Shown piece after piece: positions 34,939-42,061 of a stretch of DNA of 64,000 bases. Made by a program: the position numbers and the translations under genes. How positions within the stretch are numbered: position 1 is the first letter of the stretch; each line of letters begins with the position of its first letter. The DNA is from Candidatus Chlorobium masyuteum (GTDB taxonomy: Bacteria; Bacteroidota; Chlorobiia; Chlorobiales; Chlorobiaceae), in assembly GCF_011601315.1 (NCBI RefSeq), contig NZ_JAAORA010000007.1, positions 1 through 64,000 on the forward strand, written 5' to 3'. The notes beneath the pieces are model-generated. The model did not search any database and was not told the origin of the DNA. It saw only the letters and a program-made list of their open reading frames with translations.

Positions 34939-34985
34939 ATTTCTGATCCTCTGTTCTCTGGAAATCTGGAAAGAAATGTGATGAG
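34921..34985 (+). repeat. Conserved block directly after VR1
   Basis: About 60 bases after VR1 match the block after VR2 (39798-39860) with few differences, although both lie at or beyond the stop codons. Both contain CTGGAA, which pairs with TTCCAG at the end of each VR. It may be a DGR target-site element. Confidence 0.6.
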
Positions 34986-35105
34986 TGATGGGTTATGGGC
35001 GATGAGTGGGTGAGGAAGAGTATGAATTTCGAGCAGCGTCATCCCGAACGGAAGAGAGGGATCATGGTTGCGAGGAGAAAAAGTAACGGATTGAGGAATA
35101 TTTTT

Positions 35106-35462
35106 ATGGCCGGTCATGACATGCTGATTGCGAAAAAGGCCTATGATTTTTCAAAATGGCTACTGCTGCACACTGGAAAATTCCCTAAAAGCTATCGCTT
35201 CAGCATTGCTCTCCGTCTGGAAAATGGTGTGCTGGAGTTTACCGAGCTTGTTGCGATAGCCAATATGCGGGAGAAGAAATCAGATCTCTTGCATCAGGCT
35301 GATGAGGTGTTGACACGGTTACGCATACTGTTTCGCCTGAGTTATGAACTGAAATTTATTAGCATAACCTCCTATGAATTTGGAAGTTGCCAGATTACCG
35401 AATTGGGAAAGATGCTTGGCGGCTGGTTGAAAAAAATTGAACAAGTCGCTGAAAATTCATAA
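35106..35462 (+). CDS. avd: DGR accessory variability determinant Avd
   Basis: This 118-residue protein belongs to the four-helix-bundle Avd family and is needed with the reverse transcriptase for mutagenic cDNA synthesis. The family pattern is clear: KAYDFSKWLLLHTGKFPKSYRF, then LRLENGVLEFTEL, KSDLLHQADEVLTRLRILFRLSYEL and the end GKMLGGWLKKIE. Avd forms a basic pentameric barrel that binds the TR RNA and RT. I start at ATG 35106; the frame is open to 34995, but the extra residues are unlike Avd. It sits between target 1 and the TR, the classic order. Confidence 0.9.
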   Translation: MAGHDMLIAKKAYDFSKWLLLHTGKFPKSYRFSIALRLENGVLEFTELVAIANMREKKSDLLHQADEVLTRLRILFRLSYELKFISITSYEFGSCQITELGKMLGGWLKKIEQVAENS

Positions 35463-35503
35463 CTATCGTTGTTCAGAATAGAGGAAAAGAGTCGCTAAAT
35501 GAG

Positions 35504-35626
35504 CTGCCCGTTCTTTGCGCGGGGGTTCGTGGAACAATAAACCTGAAAATCTGCGCTGTTCGGTCCGGAACAACAACAATCCCGACAACAGGAACAACAA
35601 TATCGGTTTTCGAGTAGTTCGTTCCA
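35504..35626 (+). repeat. DGR template repeat TR
   Basis: This non-coding copy has both flanks identical to VR1 and VR2 and an Asn-codon-rich core: read in the target frame it has 11 AAC/AAT codons (for example N-N-N-N-P-D-N-R). Adenine-specific misincorporation during reverse transcription of AAY codons gives many amino acids without stop codons. Past TTCCA the TR reads ATCATGCC where both VRs read GTCCTCTT; this marks the IMH*/IMH boundary. Confidence 0.97.
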
Positions 35627-35830
35627 ATCATGCCTTTTTCAATGCGCGTAAACGCCCATTATGATGCCGTTATTTCAAGGAATAACGGACAGTTTTTTGG
35701 GCATGACATCCGGCTTTTTCTCCTGAGGCTTGTTTCCGGTTACCTGCCGGGGCATGCACAAACAGAACAGATAAGGCAGGCTGCTTGAGTAAGTAATTGA
35801 AAAAGCTGTCTGCTTTTTTTCTTATACAGC
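35627..35830 (+). ncRNA. Spacer between TR and RT, probable 3' part of the DGR RNA
   Basis: No gene here. In the Bordetella phage DGR the RNA downstream of TR is needed for cDNA priming. A stem CCGTTATT/AATAACGG (35664-35686) is followed by ACAGTTTTTT, and GCATGACATCC...GGGGCATGC could make a larger fold. It is thus a candidate structured RNA or partial terminator. Confidence 0.5.
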
Positions 35831-36868
35831 ATGAAACGCAGCAAAAACCTCTTTGACTGCATTATTTCTTTTGAAAATATGCTATCAGCCGCCCACAAAG
35901 CGGCAAAAGGGAAGCGTGAAAACCTGTCGGTGCTATGTTTTTTTGCTCATTTTGAAGAAAATCTCTGGGAAATTATTGCTGAGCTCAAGAATAAAACATA
36001 TCAGCCCGGTTCATATAAAACCTTCAGCATCTATAAGCCAAAGCCCCGGCAGATCAGTGCGGCGCCATTCAGGGACCGGGTTGTACATCATGCCTTGATC
36101 GCTTTTGTCGGGCCTATTCTTGAACGTACCTTTATTTTTGATACCTATGCCAACAGAACAGCCAAGGGGACTCACAAGGCAATAGAGCGCTACCAGCACT
36201 TCCTGAAAAAATATCAATATGGGTTGAAGTTTGATATCAGAAAATATTTTCCGTCGATTGATCACAACATCCTCAAAACTTTATTGCGGAGAAAAATATC
36301 GTGTGCTGATACGCTGTGGCTGATTGACCTGATTATTGACAATAGTAACGCGCAAGCGGAGCATAGTCACTATTTCCCGGGAGATACTCTTTTTACTCCC
36401 TATGAAAGACGGCGCGGGTTGCCTATCGGTAACCTCACCAGCCAGTGGTTTGCCAACTACTATCTGAGCTTCCTTGATCACTATATCAAAGAGCAACTGC
36501 GATGCAGAGGGTATGTTCGATACGTTGATGACGGGGTATTGTTTTCCAATGAAAAAGTTCAGTTATGGGCATGGAAAGAGGCAATCGAAGAGTTTTTGCA
36601 ACAATACCGGTTGATACTCAATCCTCAAAGAACGGAACTCTATCCATCAACTGAGGGCAAGTGTTTTCTTGGCCAAAAAGTGTATCACTCATACCGAAAG
36701 CTCCCTTCCGAAAACGTTCGGAGAGCAAAAAAAAGAATCCGGAGTTCAGTGCTTGCTGACCCCGTCACTCTCCGGCAGAGTCTTTCAGGCTGGGTTGGTC
36801 ATGCCCGGCAGGCTGACACCCGCAATCTTTTGCACTCGCTTGGTTTATTGCCGGAAAGTGAGTGTTAA
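35831..36868 (+). CDS. DGR reverse transcriptase
   Basis: This 345-residue group II-intron-like RT without endonuclease or maturase domain makes the mutagenised cDNA from TR RNA. Motif 3 has the first catalytic Asp in KFDIRKYFPSID (Asp135); the DGR-typical motif 4 is GLPIGNLTSQ (197-205), where intron RTs have QGxxxSP; the active-site box is YVDDG (231-235). Motif 5-7 segments FLGQKVY and SLSGWVGHA are also present. Its stop lies 28 bases before the start of target 2. It is the only RT in the window. Confidence 0.96.
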   Translation: MKRSKNLFDCIISFENMLSAAHKAAKGKRENLSVLCFFAHFEENLWEIIAELKNKTYQPGSYKTFSIYKPKPRQISAAPFRDRVVHHALIAFVGPILERTFIFDTYANRTAKGTHKAIERYQHFLKKYQYGLKFDIRKYFPSIDHNILKTLLRRKISCADTLWLIDLIIDNSNAQAEHSHYFPGDTLFTPYERRRGLPIGNLTSQWFANYYLSFLDHYIKEQLRCRGYVRYVDDGVLFSNEKVQLWAWKEAIEEFLQQYRLILNPQRTELYPSTEGKCFLGQKVYHSYRKLPSENVRRAKKRIRSSVLADPVTLRQSLSGWVGHARQADTRNLLHSLGLLPESEC

Positions 36869-36896
36869 AATCATTAACAAATCATCGAGCAGCGCT

Positions 36897-39815
36897 ATGC
36901 GATTTCAAAGCATCACCTTGAAGGCCCGAATTTTCTGGTTTGTTCTGCTTCTCATTGCAGCCATTCCCGATATCGTTATTGCGAAAGTTGAGGCTGCAAG
37001 GCCGCCGGATGTTGAGAATACTTCGGCGCAAGGAAACTCAAACCCCGGCAAAAAGATTGTACCGGATTCGGAAGCTGTGAATAAAAAAATGGAAACACAG
37101 TTTAGTTGGATCAGTTATGTTCCTGTTGGAGCGCTGGTTATAGCAGCACTGGCGTTAGTGGTTACTCTTTATGTTCGTAGTCGGAGACTTTATGATGTAA
37201 AAGAAACGGAACAAGTGAAGAACGGTGTTGGAGATGAGCATGAAAGGGAAAAAGAAAGAGAGAAAAAAGAACAACAGCATAAAACTGATGCCGAGCGCTA
37301 CAGTGATCGGTTGATAGAGGAACTTGGTAAAAACACAATATTCGGAATGCCGGGTATTGATGGTGCAAGGGAAGCTGTTGATCTGCCGGAGACCTTTGTC
37401 CCCCCTGATATTTCAGTTAATGAGCAGCATCAACAACAGGGGACTTATGCAAGAACACCGGAAACAAAAACATCAGATGTTACTCCAATTGCAGCGCTGA
37501 ATTATGTCGTAGAAAGATCGCGCATGCTGGTGATCATAGGGGAACCTGGTTCAGGAAAAACAACCATCATCAAGCATTTTGCGCTCAGCAGCCTCAGGTT
37601 GGCGGGATTTACTTTTCCTGTGCCAATACTCTATATGCCATTGAGTAAAATGGCAGCTCAAGGGTCTGAGCAGAAATCGTTTTCCGAAAAACTGGCAGAC
37701 TGTTTTCAACCGAACCTGAAGATATCCGATACTTTTTTTGAGAATCGCCTGAAAAAGCAAAGGTCGCTTGTACTTCTTGACGGTCTTGATGAAATAAGCG
37801 ACAGTGAGCAAAGAAAAAAGGTTTGTATCTGGATTTCGGATGCCTCCAAAAACTGGAAACAAGCTTTTTTTGTGGTGACCACACGTGACAAGGGGTATGG
37901 TGAAAATGAGCAAACCGCACTCCAGGTTGATAAACTACCCGCATACGTCAAACGATTTACCGTTGATCAACAGCGCGATTTTTTGCAGAAATGGTTCCGC
38001 GCTACTTTTTTACGTGACCTCTATCGTGACGAAAAGGGTTGCAGTAAGGTCAGGATAGCCGAAGTTGAAAAGGTTGCAGGAGAAAACGCCAGTGCGGTTG
38101 ACACCTATCTTTCACAACCGGAAAACGAGGGAATGCGCAAGGACCTCGCAGGTATACCGCTGCTCCTGCAACTTATGGCAATTCTTTGGAAACAAAGCAA
38201 GGCTATACCCGAAAACCGTGAAAAGCTCTATAGCGTCGCATTGGATTATCTGCTTTTTTATCGGGAAAATGAGAAAGGAATTCCTCCGTTTCTTCCTGCA
38301 ACCGAGTTCAAAAAGTTATTGGAACCGGTCTCTCTCTGGATGCAGGACATGAAAAAGGATTCGGCCGATATGGAGAAGTTTCATGATAGAATGCAGCAGG
38401 ACGTTGATATTCTGGACTACAAGTATAGAAGCAAATACAGGGCTGAGGAGATTTGCCATAACCTTGTTTCACGAGCCGGTGTTCTTGGGATATCAGGTTC
38501 GACCTATGTTTTCAGTCATAAGACATTCCGGGAGTATCTTGCCGGTTTGCAGCTCGTTAGAAGTGTTACATCTGAACCTGATCGAATAGAAAATCTGGTT
38601 GGGCAGGTAGGAGACGAATGGTGGGATGAACCTTTGCTTTTTTTTGCTGCGCAGGTTGATTCATTCTTGTTCAACAAGTTCATGCTGGCATTTTTTGATT
38701 CACCAAAAAGTGATTTTCTTGATCCGAAAACATTGAATTTCTTGCAGAAATTAATCCGCAAGGCACCGCAAACTGTAGATGCTTTTCGTGATAAACTGCT
38801 TCATCCTGACACACCACGCAATAAACAGTATTACCTTCTGGAGTGCCTGAAAACCGTAGGTACCCGACAGGCGGTTGAGACTGCACAACGGTTCAAGACA
38901 CTGAGCCCGTTGGCTGATACGGAGCTGCTCAGAAAAGCTGATGAAGTGATTGTAACCGATGAAGTCGCCGTACCTGCTGTTAATCCGGCAGACTTGGATC
39001 AGCCGGGTGATGGTGTCGGGGACGAGCATCCAGAGGTGCTTTTTAGTGCTTTTGAACAAAATGCACAGTACATCCTTATCAGAAACGGCCGCCACTCCGT
39101 AGATGGTAAAGAGCAAGTGGGGGATCTCTATGTTGCCAAATATCCTGTTACAAATAAGTTGTATCGAAATTTTATTACCTATCTGCAATCCGCAGACAAT
39201 GCCAAAGCTGACGATATTCTGAGTGACAGGCTTTTTAAACTTGCCGGTACCGTACCGGGATTCCTGAAATATCTGGATGAAGAGCCACTTCTCTCAAAGA
39301 GGTGTTGTTCAAAATATGACGATGATCGGCGTTTTAACGAGGATGATCAGCCGGTTGTTGGAGTGAGCTGGTATGCTGCCCGAGCCTACTGCCTCTGGCT
39401 TTCGCTGCTTGAGAGCAAGGGTACTGATCCTGATCGTTATCGTTTGCCAAAAGACAAGGAGTGGGAGTATGCCGCCGCTGGAAAAGATGGTCGTAAATAT
39501 CCCTGGAGTAAAGAGAAGGGAGAGCCAACGTCAAAGCTGGCGAATTATGGGGAAAATGTTGGCGCAACTACACCCGTCGGGAGCTACCCGGAAGGAGCAA
39601 CACCGGAAGGATTGTATGATATGGCCGGTAATGTGTGGGAGTGGATGGATAATTTATATGACGAAAAGAAAGAGTACCGTTCTTTGCGCGGGGGTTCGTG
39701 GAGCTTTAAACCTGAGCTTCTGCGCTGTTCGGTCCGGAACTACTTCAATCCCGACAGCTGGCTCAACCTTATCGGTTTTCGAGTAGTTCGTTCCAGTCCT
39801 CTTTCCTCTTCCTGA
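36897..39815 (+). CDS. DGR target 2: membrane-anchored NACHT-FGE-sulfatase STAND protein
   Basis: A 972-residue protein from ATG 36897. It lacks the DUF4062-like domain and instead begins with two hydrophobic segments (about 11-27 and 72-94) that enclose a short probably periplasmic loop. A charged Lys/Glu-rich linker (about 100-140) follows, then the NACHT NTPase with Walker A IIGEPGSGKTT near 213 and Walker B VLLDGLDEIS near 291, a helical region, and from about 720 an FGE-sulfatase domain (AKYPVTNKLY, QPVVGVSWYAARAYC, MAGNVWEWMD). VR2 encodes residues about 927-966. NACHT and sensor share order and motifs with target 1, so the genes are paralogues with exchanged N-termini. Confidence 0.9.
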   Translation: MRFQSITLKARIFWFVLLLIAAIPDIVIAKVEAARPPDVENTSAQGNSNPGKKIVPDSEAVNKKMETQFSWISYVPVGALVIAALALVVTLYVRSRRLYDVKETEQVKNGVGDEHEREKEREKKEQQHKTDAERYSDRLIEELGKNTIFGMPGIDGAREAVDLPETFVPPDISVNEQHQQQGTYARTPETKTSDVTPIAALNYVVERSRMLVIIGEPGSGKTTIIKHFALSSLRLAGFTFPVPILYMPLSKMAAQGSEQKSFSEKLADCFQPNLKISDTFFENRLKKQRSLVLLDGLDEISDSEQRKKVCIWISDASKNWKQAFFVVTTRDKGYGENEQTALQVDKLPAYVKRFTVDQQRDFLQKWFRATFLRDLYRDEKGCSKVRIAEVEKVAGENASAVDTYLSQPENEGMRKDLAGIPLLLQLMAILWKQSKAIPENREKLYSVALDYLLFYRENEKGIPPFLPATEFKKLLEPVSLWMQDMKKDSADMEKFHDRMQQDVDILDYKYRSKYRAEEICHNLVSRAGVLGISGSTYVFSHKTFREYLAGLQLVRSVTSEPDRIENLVGQVGDEWWDEPLLFFAAQVDSFLFNKFMLAFFDSPKSDFLDPKTLNFLQKLIRKAPQTVDAFRDKLLHPDTPRNKQYYLLECLKTVGTRQAVETAQRFKTLSPLADTELLRKADEVIVTDEVAVPAVNPADLDQPGDGVGDEHPEVLFSAFEQNAQYILIRNGRHSVDGKEQVGDLYVAKYPVTNKLYRNFITYLQSADNAKADDILSDRLFKLAGTVPGFLKYLDEEPLLSKRCCSKYDDDRRFNEDDQPVVGVSWYAARAYCLWLSLLESKGTDPDRYRLPKDKEWEYAAAGKDGRKYPWSKEKGEPTSKLANYGENVGATTPVGSYPEGATPEGLYDMAGNVWEWMDNLYDEKKEYRSLRGGSWSFKPELLRCSVRNYFNPDSWLNLIGFRVVRSSPLSSS
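39677..39795 (+). repeat. DGR variable repeat VR2
   Basis: It aligns without gaps to TR 35508-35626 (offset 4169). There are 15 differences, all at TR adenines; 8 of 11 AAY codons are changed, three remain AAY. The 5' 25 bases and 3' 25 bases are identical to TR and VR1. Confidence 0.97.
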
Positions 39816-39860
39816 TTTTCTGATCTTCTGTTCTCTGGAAATCTGAAAAGGAATTTAATT
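39798..39860 (+). repeat. Conserved block directly after VR2
   Basis: It matches the block after VR1 (34921-34985), including CTTCCTGA, TTTCTGATC and TCTGTTCTCTGGAAATCTG, outside the coding region for most of its length. CTGGAA can pair with TTCCAG at the VR end, with a loop of about 41 bases. Confidence 0.6.
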
Positions 39861-40057
39861 CATGGAATGGTCGCCGGAGGCGGCCCGAAATATGTTTGGC
39901 AGGAGTGGAGAAGGTTTATTTCCGGGTAAACAATGTTTATACTGTAAAAGGCAGTAGATGCAGCACGTTTATTAAAAACAAAATTGCTTATGCTGTACGT
40001 GTTACTGTTTGTCAGGGGAAATTTGAGATTAACATTTTGCAGGCGGGAGATATTATC

Positions 40058-40267
40058 ATGGAACTCCATTTACGTGATGAAAAAACCAAAGAACTGCTTG
40101 CGGAAGTTGTAGTAGATCTTTTAAACACGAAAAAAAGCCTTTTCTATGACATTGTGATAGAGGCTTTGGAGGATGTTGGGTTGGCAAATGCTATTGCCGA
40201 AGGGAGAAAAAATGAATGTGTCTCAGAGGATGAAATTTTTGCCATTCTTGATGGCAATGCACGGTAA
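40058..40267 (+). CDS. Putative antitoxin (69 aa) of a RelE-like pair
   Basis: It starts at ATG 40058 with GGGAGA upstream. The short acidic protein (MELHLRDEKTKELLAEVVV...SEDEIFAILDGNAR) has the look of a small antitoxin whose C-terminal helix would wrap a RelE-family toxin. It stops at the position where a broken RelE-like frame begins. The family has no firm name to my knowledge; identification rests on size, charge and neighbour. Confidence 0.6.
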   Translation: MELHLRDEKTKELLAEVVVDLLNTKKSLFYDIVIEALEDVGLANAIAEGRKNECVSEDEIFAILDGNAR

Positions 40268-40529
40268 ATGTTTTTTTTGAACATGGATTTGCAAAGGAGC
40301 TTCAAAAGCTGCGGGATAGCAGGCTGTTGCCAAAAATCAGGGAAATTATTCTTGAGTGCAAGGAAGCTGACAGTTTGACCGAAATCAGAAATCTGAAAAA
40401 GCTTCAAGGTTACGATACCTTTATCGTATTCGTGTGGGAGATAATCGGATAGGGATAGAGTTTGCCGCGAATGAACTTGTTTTTACCCGCCTTTTGCACA
40501 GGAAAGAGATTTATAAACATTTTCCGTGA
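40268..40529 (+). pseudogene. RelE/ParE-like toxin gene broken by two frameshifts
   Basis: Joined across frames, the product would read FFEHGFAKELQKLRDSRLL, then [43 protein letters not shown] and [15 protein letters not shown], a complete RelE-family RNase toxin. ATG 40268 opens the wrong frame because the T run at 40271-40278 has eight instead of nine T. A second shift lies near 40415 (ACCTTTATCG), one T short. As it stands, no toxin is made. Both lesions are in T runs, so slippage or assembly errors should be considered. Confidence 0.7.
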
Positions 40530-40949
40530 CTACTCCCATGGGTCAAAAAGAGGTGCCCCGGATGCGGTCATGTCAGATGTGTTGCGGGTGACCAGAGTTA
40601 ACCCGTTAGTTATTGCTGTTGCAGCAATGAGAGCGTCGATGACGGGGAGTGCCTTTCCTTTTTTTTCTGCATCTCCGAGTATTCCTCCCCATTGGAGTGC
40701 AACTTCGGTTGTGACTGTGAGGATTCGTCCATTGAACCGTTCCGGCAACTCATAAGCAAGCCATGCCTGCAGTTGCGTTTTTTTCTTGCCGTCTGCGAGT
40801 TTTGAAATCCCTTTTTCGATTTCACCAAGAGTAATAACGCTCAAAAAAAAATCCTGCTCATCACCACGGTCAATCCACTCCATAACTTTTGGTGAAGGGA
40901 GCGGTCTGACCAGTTCAGATATTACGCAGGTATCCAAAAGGTATTTCAT
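40530..40949 (-). CDS. vapC: VapC-like PIN-domain toxin
   Basis: This 139-residue PIN-domain ribonuclease has the acidic residues of the four-carboxylate site: Asp in YLLDTCVISEL, Glu in TLGEIEKG, and Asp in PVIDALIAATA with a later Asn/Asp in VTRNTSDM. VapC toxins cut tRNA or rRNA when freed from antitoxin. It overlaps the upstream antitoxin gene by four bases. Its stop abuts the broken RelE-like gene, convergent to it. Confidence 0.9.
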   Translation of the reverse strand: MKYLLDTCVISELVRPLPSPKVMEWIDRGDEQDFFLSVITLGEIEKGISKLADGKKKTQLQAWLAYELPERFNGRILTVTTEVALQWGGILGDAEKKGKALPVIDALIAATAITNGLTLVTRNTSDMTASGAPLFDPWE

Positions 40950-41206
40950 AGTATCACCTCACTCCGGCCTGTATCTTTTGAGCGCTGGAGGTCAATACAG
41001 GCTTTCCTGAGCGGTGAATTATGAAAAAAGCCTGAAAGTGGCTCTGTTGGTTTGGCGGCCTTCACCGACCTGGTGTATTCGTCAAATGAGAGAACAACAG
41101 CAGCAGGTGTGCCGTGAAGGGTAATGGTCTGCGGCCCGTCATGAAGCGCGTTTCTGACAACTTCGCTCAAATGATTTTTGGCCTGTTGCAGTTGCCATGT
41201 TTTCAT
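40946..41206 (-). CDS. Phd/YefM-type antitoxin paired with VapC
   Basis: The 86-residue antitoxin has the Phd/YefM fold: MKTWQLQQAKNHLSEVVRNAL, then GPQTITLHGTPAAVVLSFDEY, followed by a tail (SGFFHNSPLRKACIDLQRS) that would block the PIN active site. The start is ATG 41206. A perfect palindrome lies 22 bases upstream and should be its own binding site. Confidence 0.88.
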   Translation of the reverse strand: MKTWQLQQAKNHLSEVVRNALHDGPQTITLHGTPAAVVLSFDEYTRSVKAAKPTEPLSGFFHNSPLRKACIDLQRSKDTGRSEVIL

Positions 41207-41227
41207 CTGTTTCTCTCCAATAATAAC

Positions 41228-41269
41228 GTTGGCTATATTCTGGCTACCGATAGCCAGAATATAGCCAAC
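41228..41269. promoter_or_regulatory. Perfect 19-bp palindrome, operator of the VapC antitoxin operon
   Basis: The arm GTTGGCTATATTCTGGCTA (41228-41246) is repeated inverted at 41251-41269 with a CCGA spacer. Its location 22 bases before the antitoxin ATG fits cooperative autorepression. As RNA it would form a long hairpin as well. Confidence 0.75.
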
Positions 41270-41358
41270 AACAGGCTCGTTTTCAAATTCGTTTCCAGGG
41301 ACCTCTTCGTGAGAGTAAATGTTATTGCATTATTTTACAAATCACCTCTTTTTGTTAT

Positions 41359-41380
41359 TATATGAGTGGTTGTTCATATA
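41359..41380. promoter_or_regulatory. Candidate ArsR-family operator 1
   Basis: TATATGA-N8-TCATATA is a perfect inverted repeat and resembles SmtB/ArsR operators. It lies about 160 bases upstream of the arsR-family gene, separated from it by the dispersed element. Confidence 0.5.
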
Positions 41381-41381
41381 A

Positions 41382-41523
41382 GGGCGCCTCTATTTATTGT
41401 CGTGAGAAGCCCGAGGACAAGGCGGATGGAGCACAGAAACCGGAGTGTACACGGAGTACATGAGGATTTCGAGCACCACCCAACGCAGTAATCGGGTTTC
41501 GGAATAAATAAATAGAGGTGCCC
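41382..41523 (-). mobile_element. MITE-like dispersed element, copy A
   Basis: A 142-bp element bounded by terminal inverted repeats GGGCGCCTCTATTTATT and AATAAATAGAGGTGCCC (16 of 17 match). Its interior reversed matches the copies at 56450 and 60488, including GGTGCTCGAAATCCTC and GTACACTCCGGTTTCT. It has no coding capacity. It sits between a candidate operator and the arsR-family gene. Confidence 0.75.
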
Positions 41524-41540
41524 ATAATAGAGTCAAAAAT

Positions 41541-41906
41541 ATGCAGGAACATCGAGCTGAGGGTTGTCAGGAGGAGTGTTTTCATCCGGATGTTGTTGCG
41601 CGTGTTCGCAAAGAGATGCCGGGGGAGCCGCTGCAGGAGGAGCTTGCACAGCTTTTCAAGGTGCTTGGCGATCATACCAGAATACGGATTCTCAATGCGC
41701 TTTGTCTCTCGGAACTCTGTGTTTGTGATCTCACCTCTATTCTCGGCATGAATCAGTCCGCAGTTTCACATCAGTTGCGGGTGCTGAGGGATGCCAAGCT
41801 CGTGAAGTCGCGCAAGCAGGGAAAGAATGTGCTCTACACTCTTGACGACACCCATGTCTCAACCCTTATCCGGACCGGTTCCGAACACATCAGGGAAGGG
41901 AGGTAA
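41541..41906 (+). CDS. ArsR/SmtB-family metal-responsive repressor
   Basis: This 121-residue winged-helix repressor contains the metal-binding motif ELCVCDL in helix 3 and the recognition helix SAVSHQLRVLRDAKLV. Extra Cys and His near the N-terminus (CQEECFHPD) suggest a CadC-like site for thiophilic metals. Metal binding would release it from DNA. The downstream permease and copper genes are its likely targets. ATG 41541 lies just after the dispersed element. Confidence 0.9.
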   Translation: MQEHRAEGCQEECFHPDVVARVRKEMPGEPLQEELAQLFKVLGDHTRIRILNALCLSELCVCDLTSILGMNQSAVSHQLRVLRDAKLVKSRKQGKNVLYTLDDTHVSTLIRTGSEHIREGR

Positions 41907-41930
41907 AGCGGCTCTTTTTTTTTGCTTAAA

Positions 41931-41950
41931 ACATGAACATATAATCATGT
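41931..41950. promoter_or_regulatory. Candidate ArsR-family operator 2
   Basis: ACATGA-N8-TCATGT is an inverted repeat with the same TGA-N8-TCA core and spacing as the site at 41359. It lies in front of the permease gene at 42062. Confidence 0.45.
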
Positions 41951-42061
41951 GAGAATATGTGACAGGCTAAAAGCGCAGCTCCTGCGGAGCGAAATATTGG
42001 CAGAGGGATAAGGTCGCCTCCTGATAACAGTTTTACAGATAAGCCTAAATGAGGTGTTGAT

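Noticed and set aside
35504-35626. The TR read as an Asn-rich low-complexity peptide or decayed gene end
   Set aside because: It has no start, and adenine-only differences from two VRs plus the adjacent avd and RT identify it as a DGR template.
35831-36868. Reverse transcriptase as a group II intron or retron
   Set aside because: No maturase or endonuclease domain and no intron boundaries; the motif 4 sequence IGNLTSQ with TR, VR and Avd fits a DGR.
41394-41675. A 93-codon minus-strand frame across the repeat
   Set aside because: It lies in the dispersed element and antisense to arsR; no coding evidence.
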